The translations under genes and the position numbers were made by a program. From Anaerostipes caccae L1-92 (GTDB lineage: Bacteria > Bacillota > Clostridia > Lachnospirales > Lachnospiraceae), in NCBI RefSeq assembly GCF_014467075.1, contig NZ_AP023027.1:3261501-3325500 (forward strand): a stretch of 64,000 nt of DNA, written 5' to 3'. The notes under the pieces were generated by a model. It saw only the letters and a program-made list of their open reading frames with translations, ran no database searches and was not told the origin of the DNA. Positions 17,112 through 25,357 of this stretch are shown one piece after another. Position 1 is the first letter of the stretch, and each line of letters opens with the position of its first letter.

Positions 17112-18299
17112 TTATGAAGTTTTAATAAAATCTAAAATGGCATCTGCCACGTCTTCTTTGGACATCATCGGAAGCTGTTTTTCCTGGTCTTTGGTGATCA
17201 AAGTTACAACATTGGTATCCGTACCGAATCCCGCTCCGGACTCTTTCAGATTGTTGGCTGCGATCATATCGATCTGCTTTTTCTTAAGTTTCTTTCTGGA
17301 ATTCTCCAGCATGTTCTGAGTCTCCATGGAAAAACCGCAGATAAACTGGCCTTCTTCTTTTGTATGACCCAGCTCCTGTAAAATATCTTTTGTCCGCACG
17401 AGCGGAATAGACATATCCCCATCGGTCTTTTTCATCTTCTCATCGCTCACCTGCGCCGGAGTGTAATCCGCCACAGCCGCTGATTTAATGATGATGTCCT
17501 GTTCCTTTTTTCTGCTCATGACAGCCTCATACATATCGGCCGCACTCACAACCGGCACTGTGGTAACGAACATCGGCGGCTTAATCTCTGTCGGGCCGGT
17601 AACCAGGGTCACATCAGCACCCCGGAGCATTGCCGTCTTTGCCAGGGCATAGCCCATCTTCCCTGTGGAGTGATTGGTGATATACCGCACAGGGCAAATT
17701 GCTTCTCTCGTGGGTCCGGCAGTAATCAGCACCTTTTTCCCTGCAAGATCTTTTGGCCGGTGCACAGCCCGCTCAATATAAGCCATGAGAACTTCCTCAG
17801 AGGGCATTTTCCCTGCGCCTGTATCTCCGCAGGCCAGATGTCCGCTGGCCGGTTCAATGACCGTATAACCGTAGGTTCTGAGTTTCTCAAGATTGTCCTG
17901 AAGAATAGGGTTCTCATACATATTTGTATTCATAGCGGGTGCGATCAGAACAGGGCTTTTGCATGCCATCACAGTCGTTGTCAGCATGTCGTCCGCAATT
18001 CCGCCTGCGATCTTTCCGATCACATTGGCAGAAGCCGGAGCGATCAGCATGGCGTCTGCTTTCTTTGCCAGTGACACATGCGCCACATGAAATTGAAAAT
18101 TCCGGTCAAAAGTTTCCACCAGACATTTTGTATTGGTCAGTGATTCAAATGCAATGGGATTGATAAAGTTGGTTGCATTTTCTGTCATGATCACATGGAC
18201 TTCACATCCCCTTTTTATGAGCATGCTCGCCATGTTCGCCATCTTATAGGCCGCCACGCTTCCCGTGACACCCAGGACGATTGTTTTTCCACTCAGCAT
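17112..18299 (-). CDS. coaBC: Bifunctional CoaBC (PPC decarboxylase/PPC synthase)
   Basis: 395 residues. The N-terminal flavoprotein (about 1-185) decarboxylates phosphopantothenoylcysteine: GSVAAYKMANMASML, APASANVIGKIAGGIADD, PAMNTNMYENP and the active-site Cys in HLACGDTGAGKM. The C-terminal half (about 190-395) is the CTP-dependent phosphopantothenate-cysteine ligase: LITAGPTREAICPVRYITN and the KMKK region. Two steps of coenzyme A synthesis. Last gene of the pan operon, 9 bases after panD. Confidence 0.96.
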   Translation of the reverse strand: MLSGKTIVLGVTGSVAAYKMANMASMLIKRGCEVHVIMTENATNFINPIAFESLTNTKCLVETFDRNFQFHVAHVSLAKKADAMLIAPASANVIGKIAGGIADDMLTTTVMACKSPVLIAPAMNTNMYENPILQDNLEKLRTYGYTVIEPASGHLACGDTGAGKMPSEEVLMAYIERAVHRPKDLAGKKVLITAGPTREAICPVRYITNHSTGKMGYALAKTAMLRGADVTLVTGPTEIKPPMFVTTVPVVSAADMYEAVMSRKKEQDIIIKSAAVADYTPAQVSDEKMKKTDGDMSIPLVRTKDILQELGHTKEEGQFICGFSMETQNMLENSRKKLKKKQIDMIAANNLKESGAGFGTDTNVVTLITKDQEKQLPMMSKEDVADAILDFIKTS

Positions 18300-18308
18300 A
18301 GTCTTCTC

Positions 18309-18698
18309 CTACATATCCTCCAGCCGGCCATGTTTTTCATAGCTGGTCAGGCGGGTGATCTTGTTATTGTCATCTACAAACACAACTTTTGGCTTGTGTT
18401 CTTCTGCCTCTTTTGGTGTCATTTCAGCATAACACATTATGATGATCTTGTCTCCCTGGGATACACAGCGTGCCGCCGCCCCGTTTAAACAGATCATGCC
18501 GCTCCCCGGCTCTCCGGCAATGGTATATGTCTCAAACCTGCTGCCGTTGTTGATGTCAACAATGGCCACCTTTTCATATTCCAGAATGCCTGCCGCCTCC
18601 ATAAGTTCGGGGTCCACCGTAATACTTCCCACATAGTCCAGCTCCGCCTGTCTTACGGTTGCCCTGTGAATTTTTCCTTTTAACATTGTAAGCTTCAT
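18309..18698 (-). CDS. panD: Aspartate 1-decarboxylase proenzyme
   Basis: 129 residues. Makes beta-alanine from aspartate for pantothenate. The self-cleavage site is Gly24-Ser25 in YVGSITVD, giving the pyruvoyl group on the alpha chain; [20 protein letters not shown] is the other conserved stretch. It starts 11 bases after panC. Confidence 0.97.
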   Translation of the reverse strand: MKLTMLKGKIHRATVRQAELDYVGSITVDPELMEAAGILEYEKVAIVDINNGSRFETYTIAGEPGSGMICLNGAAARCVSQGDKIIIMCYAEMTPKEAEEHKPKVVFVDDNNKITRLTSYEKHGRLEDM

Positions 18699-18709
18699 CG
18701 TCCGTCTCC

Positions 18710-19546
18710 TTACACTAACACATTATCAATCAGCCTTGTTTTACCGATATAAACTGCCATCGCCAGCATACAGCCGCCTTCCAGGGTCTTCACCGGCTGC
18801 ATGGACAGAGCGTCCACCGCCTCAACATAATCAATCCTTGCCAGCGGTTCTGTCTGTATCTTATCCTTCATGGCCAAAACAACCTTTTTGGCATCCTTTT
18901 CGGTCTTGGCAAGCTCCGCGCCGAGCCGCACCGCCTGACTCAGAACCAGCGCGGCCTTTCTCTCCTCCGGTGAGAGATATGTATTTCTGGAACTCTTGGC
19001 GAGCCCGTCTTCTTCTCTTACAATCGGACAGCCCACAATACAGATATCCATATTCAGGTCTCTCACCATGCGCCTGATCACCGCCAGCTGCTGGCCGTCC
19101 TTCTGCCCAAAATAGGCTCTGTCCGGAGTTACAATATTGAAAAGTTTCGTGACAACCGTGCAGACTCCCCGGAAATGCACCGGCCTTGTTTTCCCACAGA
19201 GCCCTTCCGTCAAAACGCTCATATCAACGAAAGAGCAGAAGTCACCGTCATACATTTCCTCCGGTTCCGGATGAAAGATCAGATCTGTCCCTGCACTCTC
19301 ACAGATCTGTGTATCATGTTCCAGATCTCTCGGATAATCGGCCAGATCCTCCGCCGGACCGAACTGCATCGGATTTACAAAAATACTCACGACGACTCTG
19401 TCGTTTTCTTTCCGTGCACAGTCTATCAGACTTTTATGCCCTTCATGGAGATATCCCATAGTCGGCACGAATCCGATGCTCTGCCCCTGCATCTTCCACT
19501 CTTTTATCTGTTTCCTGACTTCCTCTACTGTACTGACAATTATCAT
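18710..19546 (-). CDS. panC: Pantothenate synthetase
   Basis: 278 residues. ATP-dependent condensation of pantoate with beta-alanine. Nucleotide-binding signatures are [14 protein letters not shown] (HxGH) near residue 28 and the [13 protein letters not shown] loop in place of [28 protein letters not shown] is the pantoate-binding region. It lies between panB (10 bases) and panD (11 bases). Confidence 0.97.
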   Translation of the reverse strand: MIIVSTVEEVRKQIKEWKMQGQSIGFVPTMGYLHEGHKSLIDCARKENDRVVVSIFVNPMQFGPAEDLADYPRDLEHDTQICESAGTDLIFHPEPEEMYDGDFCSFVDMSVLTEGLCGKTRPVHFRGVCTVVTKLFNIVTPDRAYFGQKDGQQLAVIRRMVRDLNMDICIVGCPIVREEDGLAKSSRNTYLSPEERKAALVLSQAVRLGAELAKTEKDAKKVVLAMKDKIQTEPLARIDYVEAVDALSMQPVKTLEGGCMLAMAVYIGKTRLIDNVLV

Positions 19547-19556
19547 GATCCTCTCC

Positions 19557-20384
19557 TTAATACAACTTCTCTATAATATCATCATTGATGGCAAATGTGT
19601 GCTGTTCTTCCGGAAATGTCCCTTCTCCTACCGCCTTGACATATTCCTGCACCGCCTCTTTCATGACCGGGCCTGCGTTTCCGAACTGCTTTACAAACTT
19701 CGGCACAAAATCCCCGTACATATTCAGCATATCCTGGTAAACGAGGACCTGACCGTCACAGTCTGCTCCTGCGCCGATGCCGATGGCCGGAATACGGAGT
19801 TTCTCAGAAATAAGCTTTGCAAGTTTTGCGGGAACACATTCCAATACGACCGCAAATGCACCGGCTGCTTCCACTGCCAGGGCATCCTCCAAAAGCTTTT
19901 TCGCCGCTTCCTCGCTCTTGCCCTGCACTTTAAATCCCCCAAAGGCATTGACAGACTGGGGCGTGAGGCCGATGTGGGCCACAACCGGGATGGAAGCTTT
20001 GACGATGGCCTCAATATGCGGACACACATCCTTTCCGCCTTCCAGTTTGACTGCCGTGGCCTCTGTCTCTTTCATGATCCTTCCGGCATTGACCACCGCA
20101 TCGTATACAGACGTCTGGTAGGACATAAACGGCATATCCACTACGACAAGCGCATTCTTTGCTCCCCTCACAACTGCAGCGCCGTGGTGGATCATATCCT
20201 CCACAGTCACCGGGATCGTCGTGTCATAACCTAGCATAACCATCCCCAGGGAATCTCCCACGAGAATTGAATGAATGCCGGCTTCATCAAACAGTTTGGC
20301 TGTAGAATAGTCATAAGCCGTGAGCATGGAGATCTTTTCTCCGTTTTCTTTCATCTTCTGAAATGTACTTACTGTGTTCTTCAA
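19557..20384 (-). CDS. panB: Ketopantoate hydroxymethyltransferase
   Basis: 275 residues. Transfers a one-carbon unit from methylene-tetrahydrofolate to alpha-ketoisovalerate. Characteristic stretches: [38 protein letters not shown] (metal ligand Asp), [25 protein letters not shown], and [21 protein letters not shown]. It overlaps the upstream panG-like gene by 4 bases (ATGA). Confidence 0.97.
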   Translation of the reverse strand: MKNTVSTFQKMKENGEKISMLTAYDYSTAKLFDEAGIHSILVGDSLGMVMLGYDTTIPVTVEDMIHHGAAVVRGAKNALVVVDMPFMSYQTSVYDAVVNAGRIMKETEATAVKLEGGKDVCPHIEAIVKASIPVVAHIGLTPQSVNAFGGFKVQGKSEEAAKKLLEDALAVEAAGAFAVVLECVPAKLAKLISEKLRIPAIGIGAGADCDGQVLVYQDMLNMYGDFVPKFVKQFGNAGPVMKEAVQEYVKAVGEGTFPEEQHTFAINDDIIEKLY

Positions 20385-21229
20385 TGTTCTTCCTCCAATA
20401 TTCTCTCCATATGTTCATAGCTTCTCATCGGATATTTACTTTCTGCAATCCTTATCAGCTCCCTGCACAGAGGAAGGTAGATCTCCTTCTCTTCTCCGGA
20501 AAGAGCACGTAAATGCTTTTCCACAGTAGCTGCATCATTTCGCTCCACCGGTCCTGTCAGAGCTTCTTTCGGTCCCGAACGAAGAATATTTTCAAGATTC
20601 GTCCGAACAAGCGGAGCAAGTGCCGTAAGGCCGTCCTGCCCGCTGAACCCGCAGCTTTCAAGAATTCTTAAAGCCCGGTTCATCAGCGCCGCCATCTGGT
20701 TGGACGCCATGACAGCCGCCGCATGGTAGCGGACCTTATCCTCTGCCCCGATCTCCACGACCGGGTTGGGCAGAACACTTAAAAATGAGAGCATCTGATC
20801 TCTGTGCTCCCTGTCACCTTCAAGGGTAAACAAGGCTTTGGAAAGATCCTCATATGAAGTTTTTTTACTGTTAAATGGAAACATTGGATGGATAGAATAG
20901 CCGTAAGCCCCTGCTTCGGTTATTTCAGAGAAAATAGCGGAACTTAAGGAACCGCTGCAGTGACAGATAAACTTTCCCCGGACCGGGAAAGCTCTGATCT
21001 GCTCCCACACGCCTTTGATCTGGCCGTCAGGAGCCGTAATGAAAAGAACATCACACATTGATAATAATTTGTCAAATGAATCAAAACTTTGTGTGTGTGC
21101 TGCGTCTGCCGCCGCCTGGGCTGAAGCCATGCTGCGGCTGGCATACCCTGCCAGAGGGATGCCGTAATGTACGAAATACCTGCCAAGGGAACAGCCTGCT
21201 TTGCCTGCCCCGATAAACCCTGCTTTCAT
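20381..21229 (-). CDS. panG: PanG-type ketopantoate reductase (Rossmann + DUF2520)
   Basis: 282 residues. N-terminal NAD(P)-binding motif [16 protein letters not shown] and a C-terminal DUF2520 helical domain ([21 protein letters not shown]...). The family includes PanG, the alternative ketopantoate reductase described in Francisella. Here the gene is first in panG-panB-panC-panD-coaBC and overlaps panB by 4 bases, and no panE occurs in the operon. The assignment is therefore strong by context, though not by a catalytic signature. It starts at the ATG ten bases after AGGTGA. Confidence 0.85.
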   Translation of the reverse strand: MKAGFIGAGKAGCSLGRYFVHYGIPLAGYASRSMASAQAAADAAHTQSFDSFDKLLSMCDVLFITAPDGQIKGVWEQIRAFPVRGKFICHCSGSLSSAIFSEITEAGAYGYSIHPMFPFNSKKTSYEDLSKALFTLEGDREHRDQMLSFLSVLPNPVVEIGAEDKVRYHAAAVMASNQMAALMNRALRILESCGFSGQDGLTALAPLVRTNLENILRSGPKEALTGPVERNDAATVEKHLRALSGEEKEIYLPLCRELIRIAESKYPMRSYEHMERILEEEH

Positions 21230-21390
21230 ACGGAATAATCACCTGCTTTCCTGAGGTGATGTCCTTTATAAGATTCGTTCACTGGTATGATTTCTCTAAG
21301 GAATACCATCCAAGGGTACTATATCACCTCAATTTGGATTTAGCAAGAAAAATTGGCATGTTTGAATTGTTCTTTTTTATTTGCTATAAT
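21230..21390. promoter_or_regulatory. Divergent pan/AEC control region with AGGTGAT repeats
   Basis: Minus-strand promoter for pan: TTGCTA and TATAGT with 17-base spacing (about 21313-21341). Plus-strand promoter for the transporter: TTGAAT (21362-21367) and TATAAT (21385-21390), spacing 17. TGAGGTGAT (21252-21260) and its inverted copy ATCACCTCA (21324-21332) are perfect 9-base arms, with a third partial copy AGGTGAT on the minus strand near 21237-21243. Inside lie TGGTAT and ATACCA. One arm falls between the pan -35 and -10, which suggests an operator for a pantothenate-responsive regulator (inference). Confidence 0.55.
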
Positions 21391-21408
21391 CTCCCCCGGA
21401 GGATACTT

Positions 21409-22347
21409 ATGAATGATTTTATTTTCAGCTTAAATTCGACAGTCCCTATCTTTTTTATGATCTTTCTCGGATGGTTTCTGAAGGAAAAGGGATGGTTTAA
21501 TGAAAACTTTGTAAACACGGCCAATAAATTTGTCTTTAACGCAGCTCTCCCGGCCCTTTTGTTCCGGGATATTTCCGGCGCCCCGTTGAAACAGGCCTTT
21601 GATCTTAAATACTTTCTGTTCTGCATGATCGTCACCACTCTGATGTTTTCCGGCATCTGGATCCTTGCAGAAATTTTCTTAAAAGATAAATCCATGACCG
21701 GAGCGTTTGTCCAGGCCTCTTTCCGGGGCAGTGCCGCCATCCTGGGAATCGCCTTCATTGAGAATATTTACGGACACTCCACTATGGGACCGCTGATGAT
21801 CGTTGCCAGCGTGCCTTTGTATAATATTTTTTCTGTTATCGTCCTGACCGTCAGGGGACCGGGTTCCGGCACAGGCAGTATCAAATCTGCCCTGATCAAT
21901 ATCGCAAAAAACCCGATCATCCTGGGAATCCTTGCTGGACTTCCGTTTTCCTATCTGGCTGTGGATTTTCCTCCGGTCATCGATAAATGCCTAAATCAGC
22001 TTTCCGTTACGGCGACGCCGGTGGCGCTGCTCTGTGTCGGCGCAGGTTTTGAAGGCGCAAAGGCTCTGAAGAAAATCCGACCTACGATGGCCGCCGCAGT
22101 CATCAAACTTTTTATACTGCCGCTCATCTTTCTTCCCTTGGCCGTTTTTTTCGGTTTCCGGAACGAAGGACTGATCGCAATCCTGATCATGCTCGGCTCG
22201 CCGACTACCGTGAGCTGCTATGTAATGGCGAAGGCCATGGACAACGATCATGTGCTGACTTCCAGCATCGTGGTGGCCGCAACCGTACTTTCATCTGTCA
22301 GTCTCACATTTTGGGTTTATCTGTTGCGGATGTTTTCGTTTATCTGA
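21409..22347 (+). CDS. AEC (auxin efflux carrier) family transporter
   Basis: 312 residues and about ten transmembrane helices, with the family's N-terminal LNSTVPIFFMIFLGWFLKEKGWF and the central RGSAAILGIAFIENIYG. It starts at the ATG behind CCGGAGGATACTT, not at upstream in-frame codons lying before the promoter. Substrates of the bacterial family are small organic anions such as malate. Divergence from the pan operon hints at a pathway-related acid, but this is only context. Confidence 0.88.
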   Translation: MNDFIFSLNSTVPIFFMIFLGWFLKEKGWFNENFVNTANKFVFNAALPALLFRDISGAPLKQAFDLKYFLFCMIVTTLMFSGIWILAEIFLKDKSMTGAFVQASFRGSAAILGIAFIENIYGHSTMGPLMIVASVPLYNIFSVIVLTVRGPGSGTGSIKSALINIAKNPIILGILAGLPFSYLAVDFPPVIDKCLNQLSVTATPVALLCVGAGFEGAKALKKIRPTMAAAVIKLFILPLIFLPLAVFFGFRNEGLIAILIMLGSPTTVSCYVMAKAMDNDHVLTSSIVVAATVLSSVSLTFWVYLLRMFSFI

Positions 22348-22400
22348 TATAATCATTGTAAAGAATAATAGAGTAAAATGAAGAAAGAGAGGACGTACCT

Positions 22401-23018
22401 ATGAAAAATGTAAAAGAACGTTCTGCAAAAATTTACGATAAAAAGGCTGAAAAGTATGAAAAGACCATCAGCGGCAGGATGGCGGCTTCTCTGGAGCAGG
22501 AGATGATCAAGAAGATCTGTGTCCGAGACAATGATAAAATTCTGGATGTGGGATGCGGGACCGGAGCACTGCTCGCCGGACTCACACGCTGGAGAGATGC
22601 TGAAGGGTATGGAGTCGACATCTCCGGAGAAATGATCCGCCGGGCCAGTGAAGATTATCCTGACCTGCATTTTCAGGTAGGCAGCAGTGATGATCTGGAT
22701 TTTGAGGACAATACATTCCGCATCATAACTGTGTGCAGCGCATTCCATCACTTCCCCAATCAGGCGGAGTTCATCCAGAAAGCGGCCGATCTCCTGACTC
22801 CTGGCGGAAGGCTTTACATCGGTGTCGTTGCATTCCCTGAAGTGATCAGGATCACCGGCAACGTGGCGGACAAGCTTCTTCCTTCCTGCAAGGTGAAGCG
22901 GCCATCCACCCATGAGATCCTTGGCATGTTCAAGGCAGCGGGGCTCACAAAGTTTCGTGTACATAAGCTGAAAAAACTGCTGATGATCTCTGCTAAGAAA
23001 CCTTTGCCTGAGGATTAA
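22401..23018 (+). CDS. Class I SAM-dependent methyltransferase
   Basis: 205 residues. SAM-binding motif I is ILDVGCGTGALLAGL (residues about 46-60), motif II VDISGEMIRRASE, motif III FRIITVCSAFHHF, post-motif LTPGGRLYIG. Resembles ubiquinone/menaquinone-type small-molecule methyltransferases, but the substrate is unknown. Transcribed alone with a terminator at its 3' end. Confidence 0.9.
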   Translation: MKNVKERSAKIYDKKAEKYEKTISGRMAASLEQEMIKKICVRDNDKILDVGCGTGALLAGLTRWRDAEGYGVDISGEMIRRASEDYPDLHFQVGSSDDLDFEDNTFRIITVCSAFHHFPNQAEFIQKAADLLTPGGRLYIGVVAFPEVIRITGNVADKLLPSCKVKRPSTHEILGMFKAAGLTKFRVHKLKKLLMISAKKPLPED

Positions 23019-23037
23019 AAAGTCCAAACATACTGTA

Positions 23038-23070
23038 AGACACGCTTTAGCGGCGTGTCTTTATTTTTTT
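23038..23070 (+). terminator. Intrinsic terminator after the methyltransferase
   Basis: Perfect 8-base stem AGACACGC/GCGTGTCT (23038-23060) with loop TTTAGCG, followed by TTATTTTTTT. It ends at the stop codon of the convergent 38-aa gene. Confidence 0.9.
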
Positions 23071-23187
23071 CTACATGAGCATTGCCTGGAAGATCAGGAT
23101 CATAGTAATGCCAAGTGAAATCAGCAGGACTGAACGGTAAAAGTCCTTCATTTCTTTTAGTTTGTCTTTTCTTATTTTTCTCTTCAT
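23071..23187 (-). CDS. 38-residue single-pass membrane protein (copy 1)
   Basis: ATG behind TAAGGAGAACCTACGA; 38 residues. A strongly basic N-terminus (MKRKIRKDKLKEMKD) precedes one transmembrane helix (FYRSVLLISLGITMILIF). Its partner at 23388-23504 has the same length and the same FYRS-LLI--GI-MIL-F pattern, so the pair are paralogues. The match of good ribosome site, length and pattern in both supports real genes. Function unknown; small regulatory membrane peptides or assembly factors are possibilities. Confidence 0.72.
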   Translation of the reverse strand: MKRKIRKDKLKEMKDFYRSVLLISLGITMILIFQAMLM

Positions 23188-23322
23188 TCGTAGGTTCTCC
23201 TTACATCTGTATTTAATCATTAGACGTTTTGGACAGCATAAAAGTTGTGTCTGTTCCATCATTTGTTTATAGTTCCCGGATGATGCACAATTTATGTCTT
23301 TTGCTTTGTTCAAAGAAAAATG

Positions 23323-23365
23323 AAAGAGGGAATTTCACAGAATTATCCTGTAAAATTCCCTCTTT
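23323..23365. terminator. Bidirectional terminator between the two 38-aa genes
   Basis: Long stem AAAGAGGGAATTT / AAATTCCCTCTTT flanking a CACAG...CTGT extension, with A/T runs on both sides. On the minus strand it follows the stop of the second small gene by about 20 bases. Confidence 0.85.
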
Positions 23366-23387
23366 ATTGATATGTAATCGTCTGCAG

Positions 23388-23504
23388 TTACCGGAGGAGC
23401 AGCAGGAAGACCAAAATCATCAGAATCCCTGCTGTTATGAGCAGCAGAGACCTATAAAAATAATTAATCTCCCAGACCGTATGCCTCTTTGAAATCTTTT
23501 TCAT
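23388..23504 (-). CDS. 38-residue single-pass membrane protein (copy 2)
   Basis: ATG at 23502-23504, nine bases after GGAG in GAAGGAGATGG; 38 residues. Basic N-terminus (MKKISKRHTVWEIN) then FYRSLLLITAGILMILVF and a leucine-rich end. Same length and topology as the copy at 23071-23187; identical or similar at FYRS, LLI, GI, MIL and F. It has its own downstream terminator. An alternative in-frame ATG three codons earlier overlaps the ribosome site and is unlikely. Confidence 0.72.
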   Translation of the reverse strand: MKKISKRHTVWEINYFYRSLLLITAGILMILVFLLLLR

Positions 23505-23670
23505 CCATACCATCTCCTTCACTTTCTGCCCGTCTCAGCCGTGTTGGAAATAAATTGTACTGTTATAAATTTTTAAAACTTTTGTAACTTTATTATACCC
23601 TCTTTTGCAACAAATTTCAACGAATAAATTAGTTAATTTTTATGTCTGATTTTTAGTAAATATTACCTGA

Positions 23671-24273
23671 TTACTCCAGCCATTTCAAAAACCAGGGCAG
23701 CTTCTCTTTCTTCTTTTCCAGCTTCTCCACTCCTTTTTTTCCTACCTGCTGCTCCAGTTTTTTTCTGGTCTTTTTGTCTTTTGCCGCTTCGCTTTCTTTC
23801 GTAATGCAAAGGTCCGGAAACATGACACACCACCAGTTATGTCCACTGGCATTTCCGAGATCGATTCTCAGCGCATCGTAGGTTCCCTCGGGAAACACAT
23901 AGCTGCCATAGTCCTTTTCGGGAAACTTCTCTCTGGTCAGATAGACTTTGACCGGCAGATCCTTTCCCCTCTTTTGCAGCGTGGACTTTGCCACTTTGGC
24001 AATCTCCTTTTTCCGGCTGTTAAGAATTCTCTTTGCATCTTCTTTTGTGTTGGCCTGTTCCATATACGGCTTCAGATATGCCACTACCTGGTCCCTGACC
24101 AGGAGTTTTTCTGCCTGGTCTTTCCTGCTGTCACTGTTTGCCCGTATGTGGAACCGCACGACTCCCTGTTTTATTTTCTGATCCGCTCTGCCGTCTTTCT
24201 CTTTTGCCCATACCACAGAAAAGATTACCGCGGCGGCAAGGAAAAACATCCAGATGATTGATTTTTTCTTCAT
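23671..24273 (-). CDS. spoIIR: Stage II sporulation protein R
   Basis: 200 residues. Secreted signalling protein made in the forespore that triggers SpoIIGA-dependent processing of pro-sigma-E in the mother cell. N-terminal signal anchor IIWMFFLAAAVIFSVVWA; family core VVRFHIRANSDSRKDQ...KLLVRDQV, YGSYVFPEGTYDALRIDLGNASGHNWWCVMFPDLC. It has no good ribosome site before the ATG, and I could not identify a sigma-F promoter. It marks the organism as a spore former. Confidence 0.94.
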   Translation of the reverse strand: MKKKSIIWMFFLAAAVIFSVVWAKEKDGRADQKIKQGVVRFHIRANSDSRKDQAEKLLVRDQVVAYLKPYMEQANTKEDAKRILNSRKKEIAKVAKSTLQKRGKDLPVKVYLTREKFPEKDYGSYVFPEGTYDALRIDLGNASGHNWWCVMFPDLCITKESEAAKDKKTRKKLEQQVGKKGVEKLEKKKEKLPWFLKWLE

Positions 24274-24405
24274 ACTATGAACATGCCCGGATTTTCTGAA
24301 TTTTAAACATGAAAACTTTTATCACATACCCGGTAGACAAGCAGGAAACCTCACGTTACGATGAAACCGGCTAAAAATTTCACAAACAATATTTCAATTA
24401 CGGGG

Positions 24406-24435
24406 TTGACATTGCGGTGCGATGTATAGTATTTT
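24406..24435 (+). promoter_or_regulatory. Promoter of the pflAB leader
   Basis: Perfect -35 TTGACA (24406-24411) and TATTTT (24430-24435) with 18-base spacing. A better hexamer TATAGT at 24425 has only 13-base spacing. It lies just before the riboswitch. Confidence 0.7.
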
Positions 24436-24439
24436 AAAG

Positions 24440-24546
24440 TCATAAGTCATATGACTGACGGACAAGTGGAGTTTACCACAGGAAGTATGACAACGAATTT
24501 TTAGCCGACCGTCTGGGCACCCTGCCTGGACGTGCGGCTTTTTTTA
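24440..24546 (+). promoter_or_regulatory. ZTP (pfl-type) riboswitch with terminator
   Basis: The conserved aptamer segments are present: ATGACTGACGGACAAGTGG...ACCACAGGAAGTATGA (24451-24490) and, after a short linker, CCGTCTGGGCA (24509-24519). The latter is part of the terminator stem GCCGACCGTC/GACGTGCGGC (24504-24538) followed by TTTTTTT. Known members bind the folate-stress alarmone ZTP/ZMP and switch on one-carbon and purine genes. Here the target is pflA-pflB, which supplies formate. Sequence match by eye only. Confidence 0.85.
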
Positions 24547-24631
24547 TTCCATTAGGAAAGTCTACGGCTTTCCACGAGCCGCTGATACTCGTATCCCAGG
24601 CAGCCAATCAACATTTTTACAGGAGGTTCCT

Positions 24632-25357
24632 ATGATTGTTGGACACATCCATTCCATGGAATCCATGGGATTAGTCGACGGCCCGGGCATCCGCAGCGTA
24701 GTTTTTTTCCAGGGCTGTGCCCTTCGGTGTAAATTCTGCCATAACCCTGACACCTGGGAATTTCAGGGCGGCGAAGAGATGACTCCGGAGGCGCTGGTGA
24801 AAAGGATTTCCCGCTTCAAGCCCTACTTTAAACAGAACGGCGGAGTGACCTTTTCGGGGGGAGAGCCCCTGATGCAGCCAGAGTTTTTGCTTAAGACTCT
24901 GAAACTCTGTAAACAGGAAGGCATCCATACGTGCATTGATACCGCAGGCTTTGGTCAGGGAGATTACGATGAAATTCTTTCATACACAGATCTGGTACTT
25001 TTAGATCTCAAGGAAATAACCGGGCCGGCTTACGAGTCTATGACAGGAAGGCCTATGGAGCGGTTCATCGAATTTCTAAAGGCATTGGAACGAAACGGCA
25101 CGAAACTATGGATACGCCATGTCGTAGTTCCGGGACTTACAGACAGCAAAGAGCACATGCAGGAATTAAAAGAATACATAGACCGCATACCGAACGTAGA
25201 AAAGGTAGAGCTTCTCCCCTATCATCTGCTCGGCACCAACAAATATGAGGTAATGAATCTTTCTTACCCGCTCAAAGGAGTTCCGGCAATGGACAAGGAA
25301 CGCACCAAACAACTTCAGAAAACCTATTTTGATCAATATGGAGGAAAACAATGTTAA
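24632..25357 (+). CDS. pflA: Pyruvate formate-lyase activating enzyme
   Basis: 241 residues. Radical SAM enzyme that places the glycyl radical on PflB. The cluster motif CxxxCxxC is [14 protein letters not shown] (residues about 28-41), with [13 protein letters not shown] as the SAM-binding region. The ribosome site is CAGGAGGTTCCT. The stop overlaps the pflB start by 7 bases. The order activase-then-lyase is the reverse of the common pflB-pflA order. Confidence 0.97.
   Translation: MIVGHIHSMESMGLVDGPGIRSVVFFQGCALRCKFCHNPDTWEFQGGEEMTPEALVKRISRFKPYFKQNGGVTFSGGEPLMQPEFLLKTLKLCKQEGIHTCIDTAGFGQGDYDEILSYTDLVLLDLKEITGPAYESMTGRPMERFIEFLKALERNGTKLWIRHVVVPGLTDSKEHMQELKEYIDRIPNVEKVELLPYHLLGTNKYEVMNLSYPLKGVPAMDKERTKQLQKTYFDQYGGKQC

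Noticed and set aside
19476-20234. 252-codon plus-strand open frame
   Set aside because: Antisense to panB; Cys/His/Arg-rich shadow composition.
22353-23027. 224-codon minus-strand open frame
   Set aside because: Complete shadow of the methyltransferase gene, which has clear SAM motifs.
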